Part shown: positions 25,174 through 38,877 of the stretch, piece by piece
Layout: each line of letters opens with the position of its first letter
Numbering within the stretch: position 1 is the first letter of the stretch
Assembly (NCBI GenBank): GCA_963971425.1
Contig: OZ020518.1
Span: 31,626,770-31,690,769, forward strand
Length of the DNA stretch: 64,000 bases
Reading direction: 5' to 3'
Source: Bryoerythrophyllum caledonicum
Lineage: Eukaryota > Streptophyta > Bryopsida > Pottiales > Pottiaceae
The notes under the pieces: generated by a model
What the model was told of the DNA's origin: nothing
Seen by the model: only the letters and a program-made list of their open reading frames with translations
Database searches by the model: none
Translations under genes and position numbers: made by a program

Positions 25174-28100
25174 TTACGTCTTGTTCTTCTCCTCGAGCCG
25201 CTCCAGTTCCCTCTTGATCTTCTTCTTCTCTTTCCGCACTTCATCCAGATCTGTCCTGTACTCACGCTTCAACGCCAAACTGTTACTTGGGTCCTTTATT
25301 TTCGTCTTGAGATCCTTCCTATGCCTCCTCAATTTCTCACCCTCCTCCCAGAACTTATGCCAGAGCTCATTCTTCGTCTTCTCGTCTTCCTCGTCTTTAT
25401 CCTCATCCTGCTGGTTATGATTGACGCGTAAAAGCTGGATTTTGTCCTCTGCGCAGTGTGCGATCAACTTGTTTGTGTCTGCCTTCTCCCCCACAACAGT
25501 CTCCAATTCACTTAGTGCAACTTCATACAACTGGCTTGTCGAAGCCCCAGGACGAGATGACCAAGGGGTCCGGGAAGGAGTAATTGGTGTAATCGCTGAA
25601 TTGTTGAGAAGAGAAGATGTGAAAGCTCCAGCGTTTGTTGTACAAGTTGAATCGCTTTGAAGAGAAAATGAGTAAGGTGCAGCGCTTGTATCCTGTGATG
25701 GCAATGGCTTCTCCTGTTTGGGTTTCTCATCAATTTGCTGTCTAGATTTCAGATCCCGAATCGACTTGAATGTATCATAGGTGTCCTGGGTGTACTCTTT
25801 ACACGGTGGCAGTTTATTCCTGGATCTGTCCCCATCACTCATATCCCAAATAGCCCAGCTGCTACTTGTCCCAGAGATATTGTTCACCTTAACATAATTG
25901 TCCACTTCGTTTGTCCTTCTCTGCAGTGTATCCCAATTCCTCTGACATGCCCCAGAGCTTCTGTTAATATTGTATCTGTTTCGAAGGACATCAGAAATTT
26001 CGGCCCACTTTATGCGTCTAGTACGGCCATCTGTCGGCTGGTTCTGCAGTGACTCTATCGTCACCTTCAAAAGAGTCATGATCTCCTCCGCGCCCCACTT
26101 CTTATCCCTGTGATTCTTTATCTTGTCTAGCTTTTCCTCCTCCCACTTAACACGTTTCAAGTGATCCAGATTCAGTTTGTGGATGACACTGAAATTCTGC
26201 TTGTTCTTCTTCTTGTTAACCCCCTTCTCGATGACCTCGACGTTGGGCACCTCCTGTTCGCTGTGTAGATAGACAGACCCGCCACACTGCACGAAATGTG
26301 CATTGGTGATGCGAGAGATGGTGTCGTGAATTCTAATTCTTGCACGATGTAGGGAAATTCCCTCCCACGCTTCCTGTAGAAGGTCATGTTTCAAAACTAT
26401 ATACTCAGTGCCCGGGTGTTTAGCAACACAAAACAGGAATTCACTACCTTCGGGATCCTTGTAGTACGCGCCGTTCTGGTAACCAGAGAACAAAAAATGT
26501 GTTGGTGGATCCGGCAAGGGAGCAAATACACCGGACTCTGAACTGTATTCTAAGGTTATGACCTTGCCTTGGGAGGTACTTCCAACAAGAAAAACCTTGT
26601 AATCTTCTCCAGCGTCCAGCCTGAGGTTCATAAGCTGCACACGGCTTATGCAGTATATTGAAGGTAGCAGATGTCGAAAGACCTTGCCCGCGGGATTTTC
26701 CATGCGCAGTTCTAAATGGCCTGAGTTGTTCCCAACACAGAAACAAACCAGCCGGTCTGCACTTTCTCCGCAAACTGCGACTAAGGCAATGTCGTGGTCC
26801 ACAAGATTTGAGTTGGAAAGCTCCGGGCAAGAGTCACCTTTAGAGCTTGCAGGACGCGGAGCGGGAGGCGGATAAATATTTGCTTGACATAATTCGTCCA
26901 AGGTTGAAGTTTTCCAGTCATGACGAACACGTGACGTGCTTTCCCGAACCCAAGATCGCACTTGAGATGGGAGATCTGAAGATGGTTGGTGTTGAGCGGA
27001 ATCCTGAAGTTCGTAGGTCCAGTCAAAATTGTCTTCAAGCAGAATCTGAAAACAATTTCAGCTCAAGTTGTCATGGGGTGCAAGTGCGACATTTCCGAGG
27101 CAATGGCTCGCACTCTAAACGAGATGTAAGACAAGAGCAAAACATAAGCAAGCCCGAGAATGCATTGAATATCATTACGTTACAAACAGCAAAGCTTCTT
27201 GAAAAGGGATCATGCATTTACCAAACATCTACATTTCAGACTAGCATCAGATGAAAAATACCACCTGCTCAGGCGGGTCAGGCATGCCCGTCTGACTCGA
27301 AACTAAATCAGGCCAACTATGCATACATAATCCTCCGTCCAGCTCCCCTAATTCGCAACCACAGACACTTCCCAGCTGCACGTACAGATAAATATTTCGT
27401 TAGAAACAAGCAACAAGCAATGGGGGGACAGTTACCCTTTTCCCTACAACATATTTCGTAGTTGGAAATGATCCAACCACTCTCTGGTCATTCACTTGGA
27501 TATTGGAAATTAACGTCATTCAGATTCTATGCCATTTTATGTCACTTTGATTGCATTTCATTTTAATATCATTTCGAAGGAATTGTCCTTTTTATGTCAT
27601 TTTCATATCATATTCATTCCATCGTCACAAATACAATGAGTAGGAAGCAAGTTCATCATAAAATGATTTATTTCTTCAACAAAAAGCAACACATGCCACC
27701 TTGAGACTTCAAAAATTCTATGTGGAAGTAGTAATTTCATCGGAGACTTGACTACCTTGCTCTCTACTTATGGTATTAAGCTGACATTGAAATTGTCATT
27801 ATACATGTGTTATATCCCACATGAACTTGACACTTATCATCGTGACATTGCACCCTATATCATTCTGACACGAAACATGCTTGTTGATGTGATGCTAATA
27901 GCCAATAAATTTAAGGTTGGAAGAGAAGTAGAACGTTGCACATGAAACTATATCGGTGCATTACAAGGTCGTCATTGCTCCGCACTCTAGCAGAGTAAGA
28001 AATACCTGGTGATCTTCAATCAATGGGTGCTTAACTTCATCTTCCGGCGCCCCCGAAGCACTGTCAGGTCAAATCCAAGAAGCTCATTCATAATCTGATT

Positions 28101-30893
28101 TCTATACAAGTCTTCCACACCCAAGCAAATTGTTAAAATAAATAAATAGATTTTTTTTTAATAATTATTGAATAAAAATCATATCTCAAGCTTCAGTGTC
28201 CAAAAAACAGATGAACTCAAGGTAACAGGAAAATGAGACGTAGATGAAACTTATACCCTTGAAACCAAAACCGATGTTAGCTTTTAGCTAGGAAAATAAT
28301 ATTTCCCCGCATCCATATTTATTTGAATGTAATCACACTTCCTTGTTTTTGTGGAATTCAGAAGCTTTGGTATCATATACCAACCTTATTCCAATCAAAT
28401 TTTAGTGCTGCACAAAGTTCGTGCAGTAATTTCAGAATAGCAATATCACTTTCTATTCACATGGTTTCTATTAACATGAAGCACTTGTTATGTAAGTTTA
28501 TTTTCTAGACAATATAAATGAAGATTCAAGTTGCTTCAGATTCATGCATGATTGCAATAATTTAGATAGTTCAGGTTGGGACTCAACTCAAAATTGCAAA
28601 AATATGAGAATCATGGGACATATTCTCCATATACCCGCATTAACTTTTCACTAAAAGGATACTCATAAAAATTCATGTGTTTCAAATGAAATCTTTGAAC
28701 AATTAGTTGAAGCTGTCAACTGGTTAGTCGTTATCAGTTGAAACTGTCATCAATTAGCTCATGAATTAGATTAGGGAGAAAGATTTTTGACAAAAAAGCA
28801 AATGATGCACAACAAGCTATGATCGTACAGTACTGCAACTCCCATTGTGCAACTTGACGTACGTGTATACATGTGAAACTCTTTGAACTCTAACACGTTC
28901 TGCTTACCTAGCTTTGTCTCCACAATTTAGACCATCAGCTGCCATCGGTAAACCTGCTGCTTGCGGTTCAGCATCTCCAAGCGCAATATCCTGTAGTATT
29001 ATTCCGCAGACCCAATTCAATGAAAACAAGGAATCTGATCAAGAGAGTTCGTGTAGTGAGGGATCCAGGGTGGGGTGATAATGTTGTGTACAAGAGTGGA
29101 CTATCTCTACATTCTCTTTCAGAAGTACAGTACAGTAGTGTAGCTGGATCCATTACTGGCGTTGTCCCTCAGGTGCTGGGCTCTCATTTTCCTTTTTCTT
29201 TTTCTTTTTGACGCAAGAACCGTAGCCACATAGCAGGTTCATCACCAATTAATTCTGAAAATAAATCATGAAATTTTTGGGAAATTATTTTTCAAAAACA
29301 AAAATTTGCGGGAAAACATGGGTTTCTGGAGAACATTCGTCTTGACAAACCTTATTTTTGAAAAATAAATTATTCGTCAGCGATGTGACGATCCTGCTAT
29401 GTGCCTACGGCAACAAAGCTTTATTACTGCGAAAGAACTGTAATGATTACTGGCGTTGTACCTCACGTGCTGGAGTTTCACTGAGTCCGCGTTGATGAAA
29501 ATCTGGAAGCTTTGAGGGCAATTGCAAACTTGGACCTGCCACGGTAATACCCATCAGCGTGCGGGCTTGATAACAACTATTGGATTCGAAGAAAGTAATT
29601 TTACGTATCCCATCGTCGATCTGTTGATTGCAGAGGTTCAGTATAGGCCAGCATATTACCGTAATCGCGGGCGTACATTCCAAGTGCAGCCTCGAGCGCT
29701 TGTGCTGTGGGAAACGGTCCAAACGTGATGACTGCGAACGGAGCTTGTCCGACAATCCTGAGAGATGGTTCTGCCGTCAAGCTGATCTGCACCAATACAA
29801 CAGAGTAATGTTGCCAAAGTTGGATGACCAGATCTGGAATGGAAAGACCAAGGATACGGTCGATCATTAAAGAAACTCACCTCGCAATCCGCCGGGTCGT
29901 CAGCCAACACTCCAAAGTATTCACCATTCGGAATTCTTAAAACTGCCAATCGATAAGCTACACTCGTAGGAGACTCGTCCCGAAGGTTGACCCACTCGGC
30001 ATCATTCTGCAGAACAGAGCGGTGGGCACGCAAGCACACATCAGCGAAGCGTTGAGAAGAGAAAGCATTACATACTGTTGTATATTGACTATATACACTA
30101 GGCCCAGTATTTTCGAGAGGTCTCGATACCAATTCTTATTTTTCAGAAATATTTTAACCAAACGTGTTTAGAGTCGAATTTTAAAATATGTTGGTTTCTA
30201 AATTTTTGAAGAATTGAGGATGTACATGACTAGTGTGACAAAGCACGTATGCATGAAGTAAACAACCTCTAACCCCAATTTCTAACAAAGGCAACATGGA
30301 CTTGTCACGTCAAACCACAGTGTGTATAGACGTAAATACAGTCATCTGGAGTAATTTTGAATCCACTGAAAGTTGCACAGTACACCAAAATGTCACCCAC
30401 TGGGACCATCCGGACGTCCACACCAGAAGCGTCCAGAGCTTCTGGTATGGAAAAGAGGCGATTGGCGAAAGTAAATACTCTAGATAAGAGGAAAGCTCAC
30501 CACCAAGTCCGAGATGCTGTCGTCCGCCAGAGGAACAACAACTTTGCCAGTCCCATAAACTGCCATCCCAGGGACATCATGAGGAACCTGCGAAACAGCA
30601 CCATCACATCAAACGGGGCGGTTCAAATCAATTACAATCTTCAAAGTTCAAATTAACCTTGGTATTGAAGCCAAAGAAATCAAGCGAAGAATGCTAACCT
30701 TCAGAGTAGCAGTATGATGTGAGCCCTCAAGGTCGAATAATGGGGTGCACTTGGGTTTGTTACTCTGCGACGGATTACCGTGCTCACCAACCTTTGGACG
30801 CACAAAACACCTAACGGCCACACCGTCCTCCGAAGCAGTCTCTGAAGCGTGAAAGCGGAATACTGACTCGCTGAGAACTGAAGTAGTCGCCAT
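25174..30893 (-). CDS. Trihelix-type (Myb/SANT-like) nuclear protein, copy 2, complete
   Basis: Exons: 30893-30699, 30587-30501, 30006-29881, 29786-29660, 29535-29462, 28990-28908, 28060-28006, 27375-27265, 27045-25174. Phases agree at every junction and give 909 residues. Residues about 369-560 look beta-rich and are not recognised. Residues about 601-690 form a trihelix/Myb-SANT-like DNA-binding region (KKWGAEEIMTLLK, then IKWAEISDVLRNRY and CQRNWDTLQRR, with spaced tryptophans). A Ser/Thr-rich linker follows. The last 80 residues are a Lys/Glu-rich coiled coil (REYRTDLDEVRKEKKKIKR), as in trihelix factors and PIF/Harbinger-type Myb proteins. A nuclear DNA-binding role is inferred from that domain; the N-terminal half is unusual for the family. 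A poly(A) signal lies about 75 bases past the stop. Confidence 0.82.
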
Positions 30894-31405
30894 TCTTCTT
30901 AGAGAGCGATCCGCAAAGTGGAACTTCGATCGTCCTCGAAGCGACCTACCGGCGTAACAGCGCCTTCGCGCATCCTAGTAGCGACATCCCCGTGTGTTCA
31001 CATATCTGAGCCAAGGCGATCCAAGCACACAGGATCTCCACAGAATTTTGCGCAGCGCCCGACGATGGGCTTCAGCGCCCAACAATGACTAGTACGTCTA
31101 TGCAATTTCCTCCCAGAATGCGAACGAATTCTGCAGTGGAGAGCCATCGTAGAGTAACCTCGAAACCCTTGTCGGGTGCACTGTCGGGGACTTGCTCTCT
31201 CAACCTGCAACCGATGCCAAACAACGCGCAGCTGAATATCGCACTCTCTGCACAGCTAGAGCTCGCGTTAATCGGACCCTGCAAAGATAAGGGCTTGACG
31301 GGTTCTCGTTTTCCGAATTTGACCTGCCAAGGGACTAAAGAATAGGTAGCCGGAGGCTCGAGAGCATTACCAGACTTAATGCGAAGTGTTTTTTAAGAAT
31401 CCTAG

Positions 31406-31766
31406 CCATCACAGTTGATGATAATGTGTTGGATGATAATCATAGTTGATATAAAATGATGTTGGTTGAATTGAAGCATGAAGAGTATTATCATATGCAA
31501 ACTCCACTGATGGTAAATATGTAGTCCAATCATCATGTTGATAGTTAATAGTGCATTATAGATACTACTTCAAAACTTGATTCACTCATTTTGTTTGACC
31601 ATTAGTTTGAGGATGGAAATTAGAAGATAATTTGATATCCACCTTCAATATCTTAAAAATGGATTTGTAGAATTTTGATATACACTACGGTCTTTGATCA
31701 AAAATAGTATTGTCTGGTAGACCGTGATATCGATATGTATTATCAAGAAAGAGCCTTTGCCATTTC
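31406..31766 (-). pseudogene. Ty3/gypsy integrase fragment (copy 2)
   Basis: Identical second copy of the relic at 6140-6500, duplicated with the whole block. Confidence 0.75.
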
Positions 31767-32407
31767 TTCGTCAAAGACCGTCTTCTTGCATGGAACGCAA
31801 AAAGCCACGCTCTAAAACGTTATAGTTGATGGAATACTTTTGGGGTGACCGGAGGGCTCACAAAATGCACATGTGCTCTCATAATTGAACAATTTAGGGG
31901 CGCTTTACAGAGGGGCCACGAGCCAAGCAAACTTCAAACCAACCTGAAGCAAAAATAGATTTAGGCCAAATTCAAGGCCAAAGAGGAAAATGTCTTACAC
32001 AACCCAAAGGCCAATTCGTGGACTTCCTTTCCTAGAGGACCCTACAATTGGAGCGTTGACCAGAGCAGACCATGGTCCATATTAGAATATAAATAGCAGC
32101 CCATCAACCCTTCAACAAAAAATCTATATTTAGTCATTTCCAAAAAAGTCAAACATGCCCTTCTAGCCTCAATTTTACATTGCTAAATTCATAATTTTAA
32201 TATTTTGATATTTTTCTCAAATGTCTTCTAGTTGTCATGGATTTTTCATATTTTTTGGCTACAAAATGAAATTTTTATGATTTTTCAAAGATTTGACCCT
32301 TGAGAATTTACAATAATCACAAAAGCTCAACTTACCATAAGATGTTTATGGAAAATAAATAAATTATTATGAACATTATACTGTAGTTGGTATATTTTTT
32401 GCACTTA

Positions 32408-32884
32408 GGGCCTGTTTGTACTAGAAGCCAAAGGCTGCAAAAATCCAAAAGTCTTGCCAAGGTCCCAACTTCGAAAGACTTTTCAATGAGAAGCCAATCA
32501 TTTGAAGCCATGGCTTTTGGAAGTAGTGTGGACTTAAAAGAGGCCATGAATCACATTGACTAAAGGATTGTAGTGAATAAATGTTGAAGAAATCACATAA
32601 TCTCACCTTTGGGCTGGAAATAGTGGTTTAGCATCACGGACCATTGGATTCTCTGTTAGGTTTACTTCTTTGACGTGGTTGGATGCAAAGTCGGCAGCCT
32701 CTAAAGGTCGTCACTATTGCTGCCATGTAGGCAAAAACTACCGTCCACCTTATTTTGCCTTCATCCAACTTTTGGATTTGAGAAGTCTTATGTAAAGTCA
32801 AATTTTAGGGACCTATCAATTTTGGCCAATGTAATTGGCTGAAGAAAATTTCCCATGGCTTCGGCCTCTAGTGTAAATAGGCCC
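32408..32884. mobile_element. Tourist-like MITE, copy 2
   Basis: Same element as 7142-7618, carried by the block duplication. The TTA flanks are kept. Confidence 0.88.
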
Positions 32885-33078
32885 TTATACACAAAGAAAT
32901 ACGATAGAAAAGCATGTTATGTAATGTATTTTTCGGAACACTAAATCTTGGAACTTTAAATTGTTGTAGCTCTTGTAAATGTAACAACTTTTGAGAATTT
33001 CAAAGTGCACTAGGAACTTGATTCCATGGGTCACAACTTCTTATTTAGATGCTTTTACACTTGAAATCAAAAATTAGG

Positions 33079-33386
33079 TTAACCCCTAAATTCCCAAGAG
33101 TCCCTCTGGGGGACTCTTGAAGGTTTGGGCAGGTCCCTATGATTTTGATTTTAGGCAAGATTTTTTGAAAAATTTATTGGAGATAATGGGTCTCACGAGC
33201 TTTGCGGGTATGTAAATTTTGTCCAAATCTGATTGACAATTGAGAAGTTATGATGATTTTTTTGGAAACTAGGGGAGAAAGGGCAGCACGGGCAAGTTGA
33301 ATCTCTTTGATTTTTAGCTAGGCTGTCAATTGGGGCAAGTTTTGTTTTGGACTATGGAGCAACGGGTTTCAATACTAGCAACAGGG
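33079..33386 (+). repeat. Dispersed repeat family R1, copy 2
   Basis: Block-duplicated copy of 7813-8120. Confidence 0.6.
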
Positions 33387-34893
33387 TAGTTGGGAGGGAT
33401 CGTTGCCGCAATTGTAGGCCACGGCAGGTAGGAAAGCCTAACAACAAAGTAGGCAAGCCTTTTGTCAGGCCACAACATCATGCCACGACATCGTGGCACG
33501 TCAACAGATGCGGCTGAGAATTGATGTCAAATACGGATGGCGTCTGACCAGTGGGGACACATGACGGCGGAGGCCAAGTTTTCCATAACTTTTTGGTTCC
33601 AATCAATTCCCTACGCGTTCCCTAAACCAAACTCAACCCTGACTTTTCCTGGAATTGAATTGCGAGGAGTCTATTATCCAACTCAGGTATACCTCATGTT
33701 CCGCTCAGCTCGGCTCATGTTCTCCAATTACATGTGATCACACTCAATTATGTTGTTATTTGGAAAGCACACAATATTGGATATTGAAGATGGGGGCCAA
33801 CCAATGCTCATGGGTTTGGTTATCATGCAGTTCAACAGCTTGATGGTGTGCATTCCACGTGGATGGATTTTATCACAGTATTGGAATGAAAGAAATCCAT
33901 ATGTGAATGTGTTTGGCTTATCGGAGGCATTGTCATCATTACCTAGTTCAATTTGTAGGGAAAATACTACAAAACTTACTTCTTTCCAAATGATTGGTAG
34001 ATTGAAAACACTTTGTATTCTCCAAACATGAGGTAAACCACATCAGTTCTAATTAGTGCATTATTATGCGTTTTGATATGATTTTGAATTTTCTATTTCT
34101 TGGAAACAATATTGTTTACAATTCCCTTCCTGAATATTTCCTCATGGAAAGTCTCATGGTGTTGTATGATGCAAAGCGCACCTCTGATTCTGATGTGGGC
34201 ATGCGCACAAGCTTCTTGTATAGTTTTGGTTGAATCGGACTCATGTTTCACAGAAACTCTAGCGTCAGTTGAAGTGAGCTCTGTAAATTCAAGCCACAAC
34301 TAAGGTAAACCCCCCATAGCCGACAAGTTAGGAATGTGCATATATGGAGAGAACAAATAATAACACATTAACTTTTTCAGTGATACCCAATAGAATTACA
34401 ATTTCAACCCAAGTGATTTTATATTTTTCCAATGAAATGTGAAGTAGTTATGAATTTTCAAAGTGTACTCCTATGTTTAGCTGGTGGCTGCCAATAGGTA
34501 CCCCCCATAAGCTGATCAAAACTAAGGGGTCTTGCCTAATGGCCAACCTTCATTTGGAGCTGAATGGGTGATATTGAGATGGAAGTGGGTTGGATATAGG
34601 GTTAATTTTATAAATATTGGTTATGAATTTTGGTTGATTGCCATAGGGTTACCTTATCTCATTTCGTGAAATGTGTCCCTTGTTTGCTAGCCACTTTGAG
34701 AATGAAGAATATTTTTTTTAACAAGAGTACGAACTTGTGATAGACACCTCTATTTCCATCTTTTCTTTATCTTCATCATCAATGCAAATGCTTAGAAAGA
34801 AAGCAACACATTCAAGAAATGAGGTACAAGTGTGTCCCTTCCAATCTTCCTTTAAGTGGAAAATTGCTAATCTAATTATAACATGGAGTTTCA

Positions 34894-35996
34894 TTGCTTT
34901 CTTGTAGCTTGCATGGGATGGGCTATCGGTGCGATGGAGTTGCAGATTGTCTACTCAATCTGCAACAACATCCACCACTCCACCATCTGAAAGTCCGACA
35001 TTTTCAAATGCTCCAGATGTACTTTTCGAGCACCCAACACCTCTTCCTATGCCGCCAGTTTTTGTCAGTGACAATTCTCACTATAATGAAACTCAATGTA
35101 TTGGCCATTTTGATGAGAAGTATTTTGATAGCGAAGAAGTCAAAGAGGAAGGAAGGGCTCCAAGCTGTGAAGATTTGGAAGATGATGAGTTTGATGAAGG
35201 TCCATATTCTAACCTTGAATTGAGGTCTGTAGAGGATTTATGGTGGCCGCTAGAGCTCCGACAATATTCCTCAAAAACAAAGCGGGACAAGTACTCCAAC
35301 GGCTCTAATGGCTAGGGATGGCAGAGAGCAATATGAAGCTATTGGGAGCGGCGGAGAACAAGGAGAAGCTTCCGGGAGTGGGGGAAGCAACTAAGAGCTT
35401 TAGGAAGTGGTGGGAGCTTTGGGAGCATTTGGAAGCAACAAATACATCGAGAACAATGGGGTTCTCTTCAAGGTGAACATTTTCTAGACTTGGTTGGAGG
35501 GGCTTGTTTTCTAGAGACGGCCTCGACAAGGGACTATGGATTTTATGAAGAAATTGAGGTGGGGCATGATGGAGTGGGGACGACTTTGAAACCTCAGTAT
35601 ACCTTGGGTCCTAGAAGCGTTCGTGGTCGGAGACTTCATACTTTAGCTCAACATTGATAAAGGGCTCATATTGAGTCTTCGTCCACACATAATGATAGTA
35701 GAAACGAGTTAGAAATTGAGGATGGAGATGAAGTTTCTGAGGATGAAATTATTGGCAATATCAATAATATCAAGTATGCACATCGTGACAACACTTGGAC
35801 TCAAAGTTTTTATACATATATCCTCGAGTTCCAAGAATTTGTAGTGATTTCAAGGGCAAATGTTTATTGGCGTTATTTTCCAACGATGAAGAATCCATTT
35901 GAAGATTTTTGGCCAATGTGAATTTTTCAAGACTTTGTTTCAAAGACTAATTGTTGTTCGGTGGCAAAGATTACGGTGTCGTGATGTGGGCCGTCT
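34894..35996 (+). pseudogene. Possible piggyBac-like relic (copy 2)
   Basis: Block-duplicated copy of 9628-10,730 with the same stops. Confidence 0.3.
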
Positions 35997-36287
35997 TGTG
36001 GATATACTTAATTAAATACTTGTGATTAATATTAGTGAAGGCGTGGTTGATATGTGATTTATGTTTAGGTTGTGTTTAATTTATGTTTAGTTTATAGTGT
36101 GGTTAATGTTTGGTTTGTGTTGATGTTGCGGTTGAGAATCAGTTTGAATTTTCATTAGCTGGTTGATAAGTGGCTGAGAAATATTTTTTTGATAGGGATT
36201 TAATTGGATAGTAGTGGGTGGTGGTGGATGCTCTTCAACCGATTGACCATGTGAACGCTTATCATTGTACCGACCAAAGAGTAGGCT

Positions 36288-37305
36288 TTGAGTTGCCCGT
36301 ATGGAGGCTTCTCATTGGGTTTTTTCGATTGGGACTATAGTCTCTACTACCTGCGAGATTCTGGGAGGGTAGTATTATTGGTTCTCTACGTAGATGATCT
36401 TCTACTGACATGCTTAAACTTACGGAAAATGGCATGGATCAAAATCCAACTCATGAATCGGTTTGAAATGACAGACCTTAGAAACATCCACTTCTACTTA
36501 GGAGTGGAATTTATTTGGAAACCAATTGGGATCTTCATGATGCAAAGAGCCTCTGCCATCCATATTCCCATGGCTGAAGGCATCAAACTTGGACACGAGG
36601 AAGAGTTTCCAATGGTAGACATTAAAACTTTCAAAAAATAGTTGGGATGTTAATCTATCTAGTAAATACCAGACCTGAGATATTATTTGCCGTAGGGACC
36701 CTTAGCCGCTTCATGCACAGCCCACGAATCCCACACTTACAGGCGGCAAATCAAGTTAATCGCTACATCAAAGGCACAATAGAATTTGGCATTTCCTATT
36801 ACAAAAACAACAACACTACAGTGATCGGCTACACAGACTTAGACTGGGCTAAATGTATCATTGACTTGAAATCAATCCCAGGATGGTTGTATAAGTCAGC
36901 AGGTGGACCAATTTCATGGGCATAAAAAGAAACAAGACACCGTGGTTGTATCATCAATTGGTGTTGAATCAAGAGCATTAGGTGAAGGTATACGAGAAGC
37001 CATTTGGATTTGCACATTGATGTCTCGCATTCATGGACAAGAGGTTGATTCTATATCACTATTATGTGACAATCAAAGTACCATCAAATCAGCACACAAC
37101 CCGGTATGACATGACAGATCTAAACACATGGAGATATGGCTACACTACGTAAGAAAAAAATGTACTCACTGGTGTTGTGGACCTCTTTTACATCCCAACT
37201 GGCAAACAACTTGCAGACATACTAACAAAACCCTTGGACAAACATAGATTCACGAAGCTCAAGGATGAAACCGGAATTCAACATATTAGTATATTAGAGT
37301 TTTAG
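36288..37305 (+). pseudogene. Ty1/copia pol 3' part (copy 2)
   Basis: Block-duplicated copy of 11,022-12,039 with identical breaks. Confidence 0.92.
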
Positions 37306-37663
37306 GAAACAAAACACATAACCTCTCAACCTCGTAGGCAAACCTCTCAGCTTCTTTCAACAATTTGAAGCTCGTAAAGATGGCTCCTTTGAACCCTATT
37401 ACTCGCACGTCACGTTCCGGCCAACTGTTGTAGATTCTTGGCCTTCGCCACCTACGGACAGCGTAGCACATGCCTTCTCTCTTAATCTCCGACGACTCAA
37501 CCTCTCCATTGGGAATCATGGATTCTCCCACGTTGCTATTCTCGTGGTTGAAGTTGTCGTCTACATGAACCCAGACTGAAACCACGGTCAATAGCGCATC
37601 CAACATACAGTGCAACACCGTCAATGCTGCCCACAAGCCAAACCAAATCACACAAGCCTGCAA
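37286..37663 (-). CDS. Antisense ORF with RNase H1 hybrid-binding domain, copy 2
   Basis: Identical to 12,020-12,397. The A/G difference at 12,500/37,766 lies just upstream and outside the frame. Confidence 0.7.
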   Translation of the reverse strand: MQACVIWFGLWAALTVLHCMLDALLTVVSVWVHVDDNFNHENSNVGESMIPNGEVESSEIKREGMCYAVRRWRRPRIYNSWPERDVRVIGFKGAIFTSFKLLKEAERFAYEVERLCVLFPKTLIY

Positions 37664-37870
37664 ACCCTCTCCTATCAGTATTTATTCTTCAACCCTAATC
37701 GTACACACGTTTACCAACCCAACTTGGTTACTTACCGTCGACATCTCCGGCTCCTGCCATCTGTCGACCATCCTTGGCCCTGCCGCTTTCTCTCTGTGTG
37801 TGTCTCCTATTCAATTTCCTCGACCATTGATCGGATCTTCTCATCATCGAAGTCTCCAAGTGCAGGGGGA

Positions 37871-38090
37871 TGTTGACGGGTCATGACGAACTTGTCTACG
37901 TGACGACTTCCATGAAGTCTATTCATCCTGACCACATCTACAGTGCACCTTTGACGTGCAATATAAATCTCTATTGCGCGTCGACGCTCTCATCTTCGTG
38001 TGAGTGTTCGGGTACATTAGACGATATACGATTTAGGTTATCAAAATATTTGGTTTATGTGTTAGATATGTTATATTGAGCATTTCAACG
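37871..38090 (+). repeat. Copia 3' LTR (copy 2)
   Basis: Block-duplicated copy of 12,605-12,824. Because it moved with the whole 25-kb block, its match to copy 1 does not date an insertion. Confidence 0.68.
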
Positions 38091-38304
38091 AGAAGTACAC
38101 TACAATTGACAAAGAAGTAACACTACATTAGTCTAGACTGGAACTGGAGTCTCCACATTGCCAAAATACCGACCATAACAGACTAATCTACCCAAATTAG
38201 CGTGGACCGACTACGACAGAAGCCACAGAGAATACTGAAACAACCAAGACTAGGTGGCTGATTGATTTCGACAAGAACACTGGCACCACACTAAACTAGC
38301 TGCA

Positions 38305-38877
38305 TTAGACCTTTTGGGGCACCACGAGATTCCTCCGACTCGCTGTTCTGGATCGCCGAACACCGCGGCGTTTGGAGAGCAATTTCTCCCGCTTCAGGGC
38401 CAGCTTCTGTTTCTCTAGGGCCAGCATCTTCTTTCGATGCCTCTGCTCGTCCACCTCCCGGCTGCGCAGAACCGAGATCAAAGGAAGAACGGTAGACTTA
38501 ACTGCGTCTTCCATCTGTTGCTTGATGAACGGAGCTAGTTTACTCATGAGATTATCTTCTTCCACGGGGTCAGTCGACCAATATGTGCCAGCATAATATG
38601 CGTTGGTTTCGTGGCAAGGGCACTCTCCTGTAACCTCCGCTTGAGATTCGTCTGTACCCGACGAGACGCCTCTCAAACGTACATCTTCGCTCTCCGACGC
38701 GTCATGCGAACATTCGTCTCCAGCGTCGCGCTTCCCCAAACCCTGACACAGCGCCGCGACACGGGGCTGCTCGCCCTTGCCCTCGCCCTCGCTGTCGTCA
38801 AGTGATGGCAATGTACGACAATTGATCGGGCATTTCAAGGGCTCCAACGCAATATCAATGGCAAATCTGGAATTCAT
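38305..38877 (-). CDS. 190-residue hypothetical protein with C-terminal coiled coil, copy 2
   Basis: Identical to the frame at 13,039-13,611. The 2-bp GA indel between copies (near 13,767 / 39,033) lies about 155 bases upstream of the ATG and does not touch the coding sequence. Confidence 0.6.
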   Translation of the reverse strand: MNSRFAIDIALEPLKCPINCRTLPSLDDSEGEGKGEQPRVAALCQGLGKRDAGDECSHDASESEDVRLRGVSSGTDESQAEVTGECPCHETNAYYAGTYWSTDPVEEDNLMSKLAPFIKQQMEDAVKSTVLPLISVLRSREVDEQRHRKKMLALEKQKLALKREKLLSKRRGVRRSRTASRRNLVVPQKV

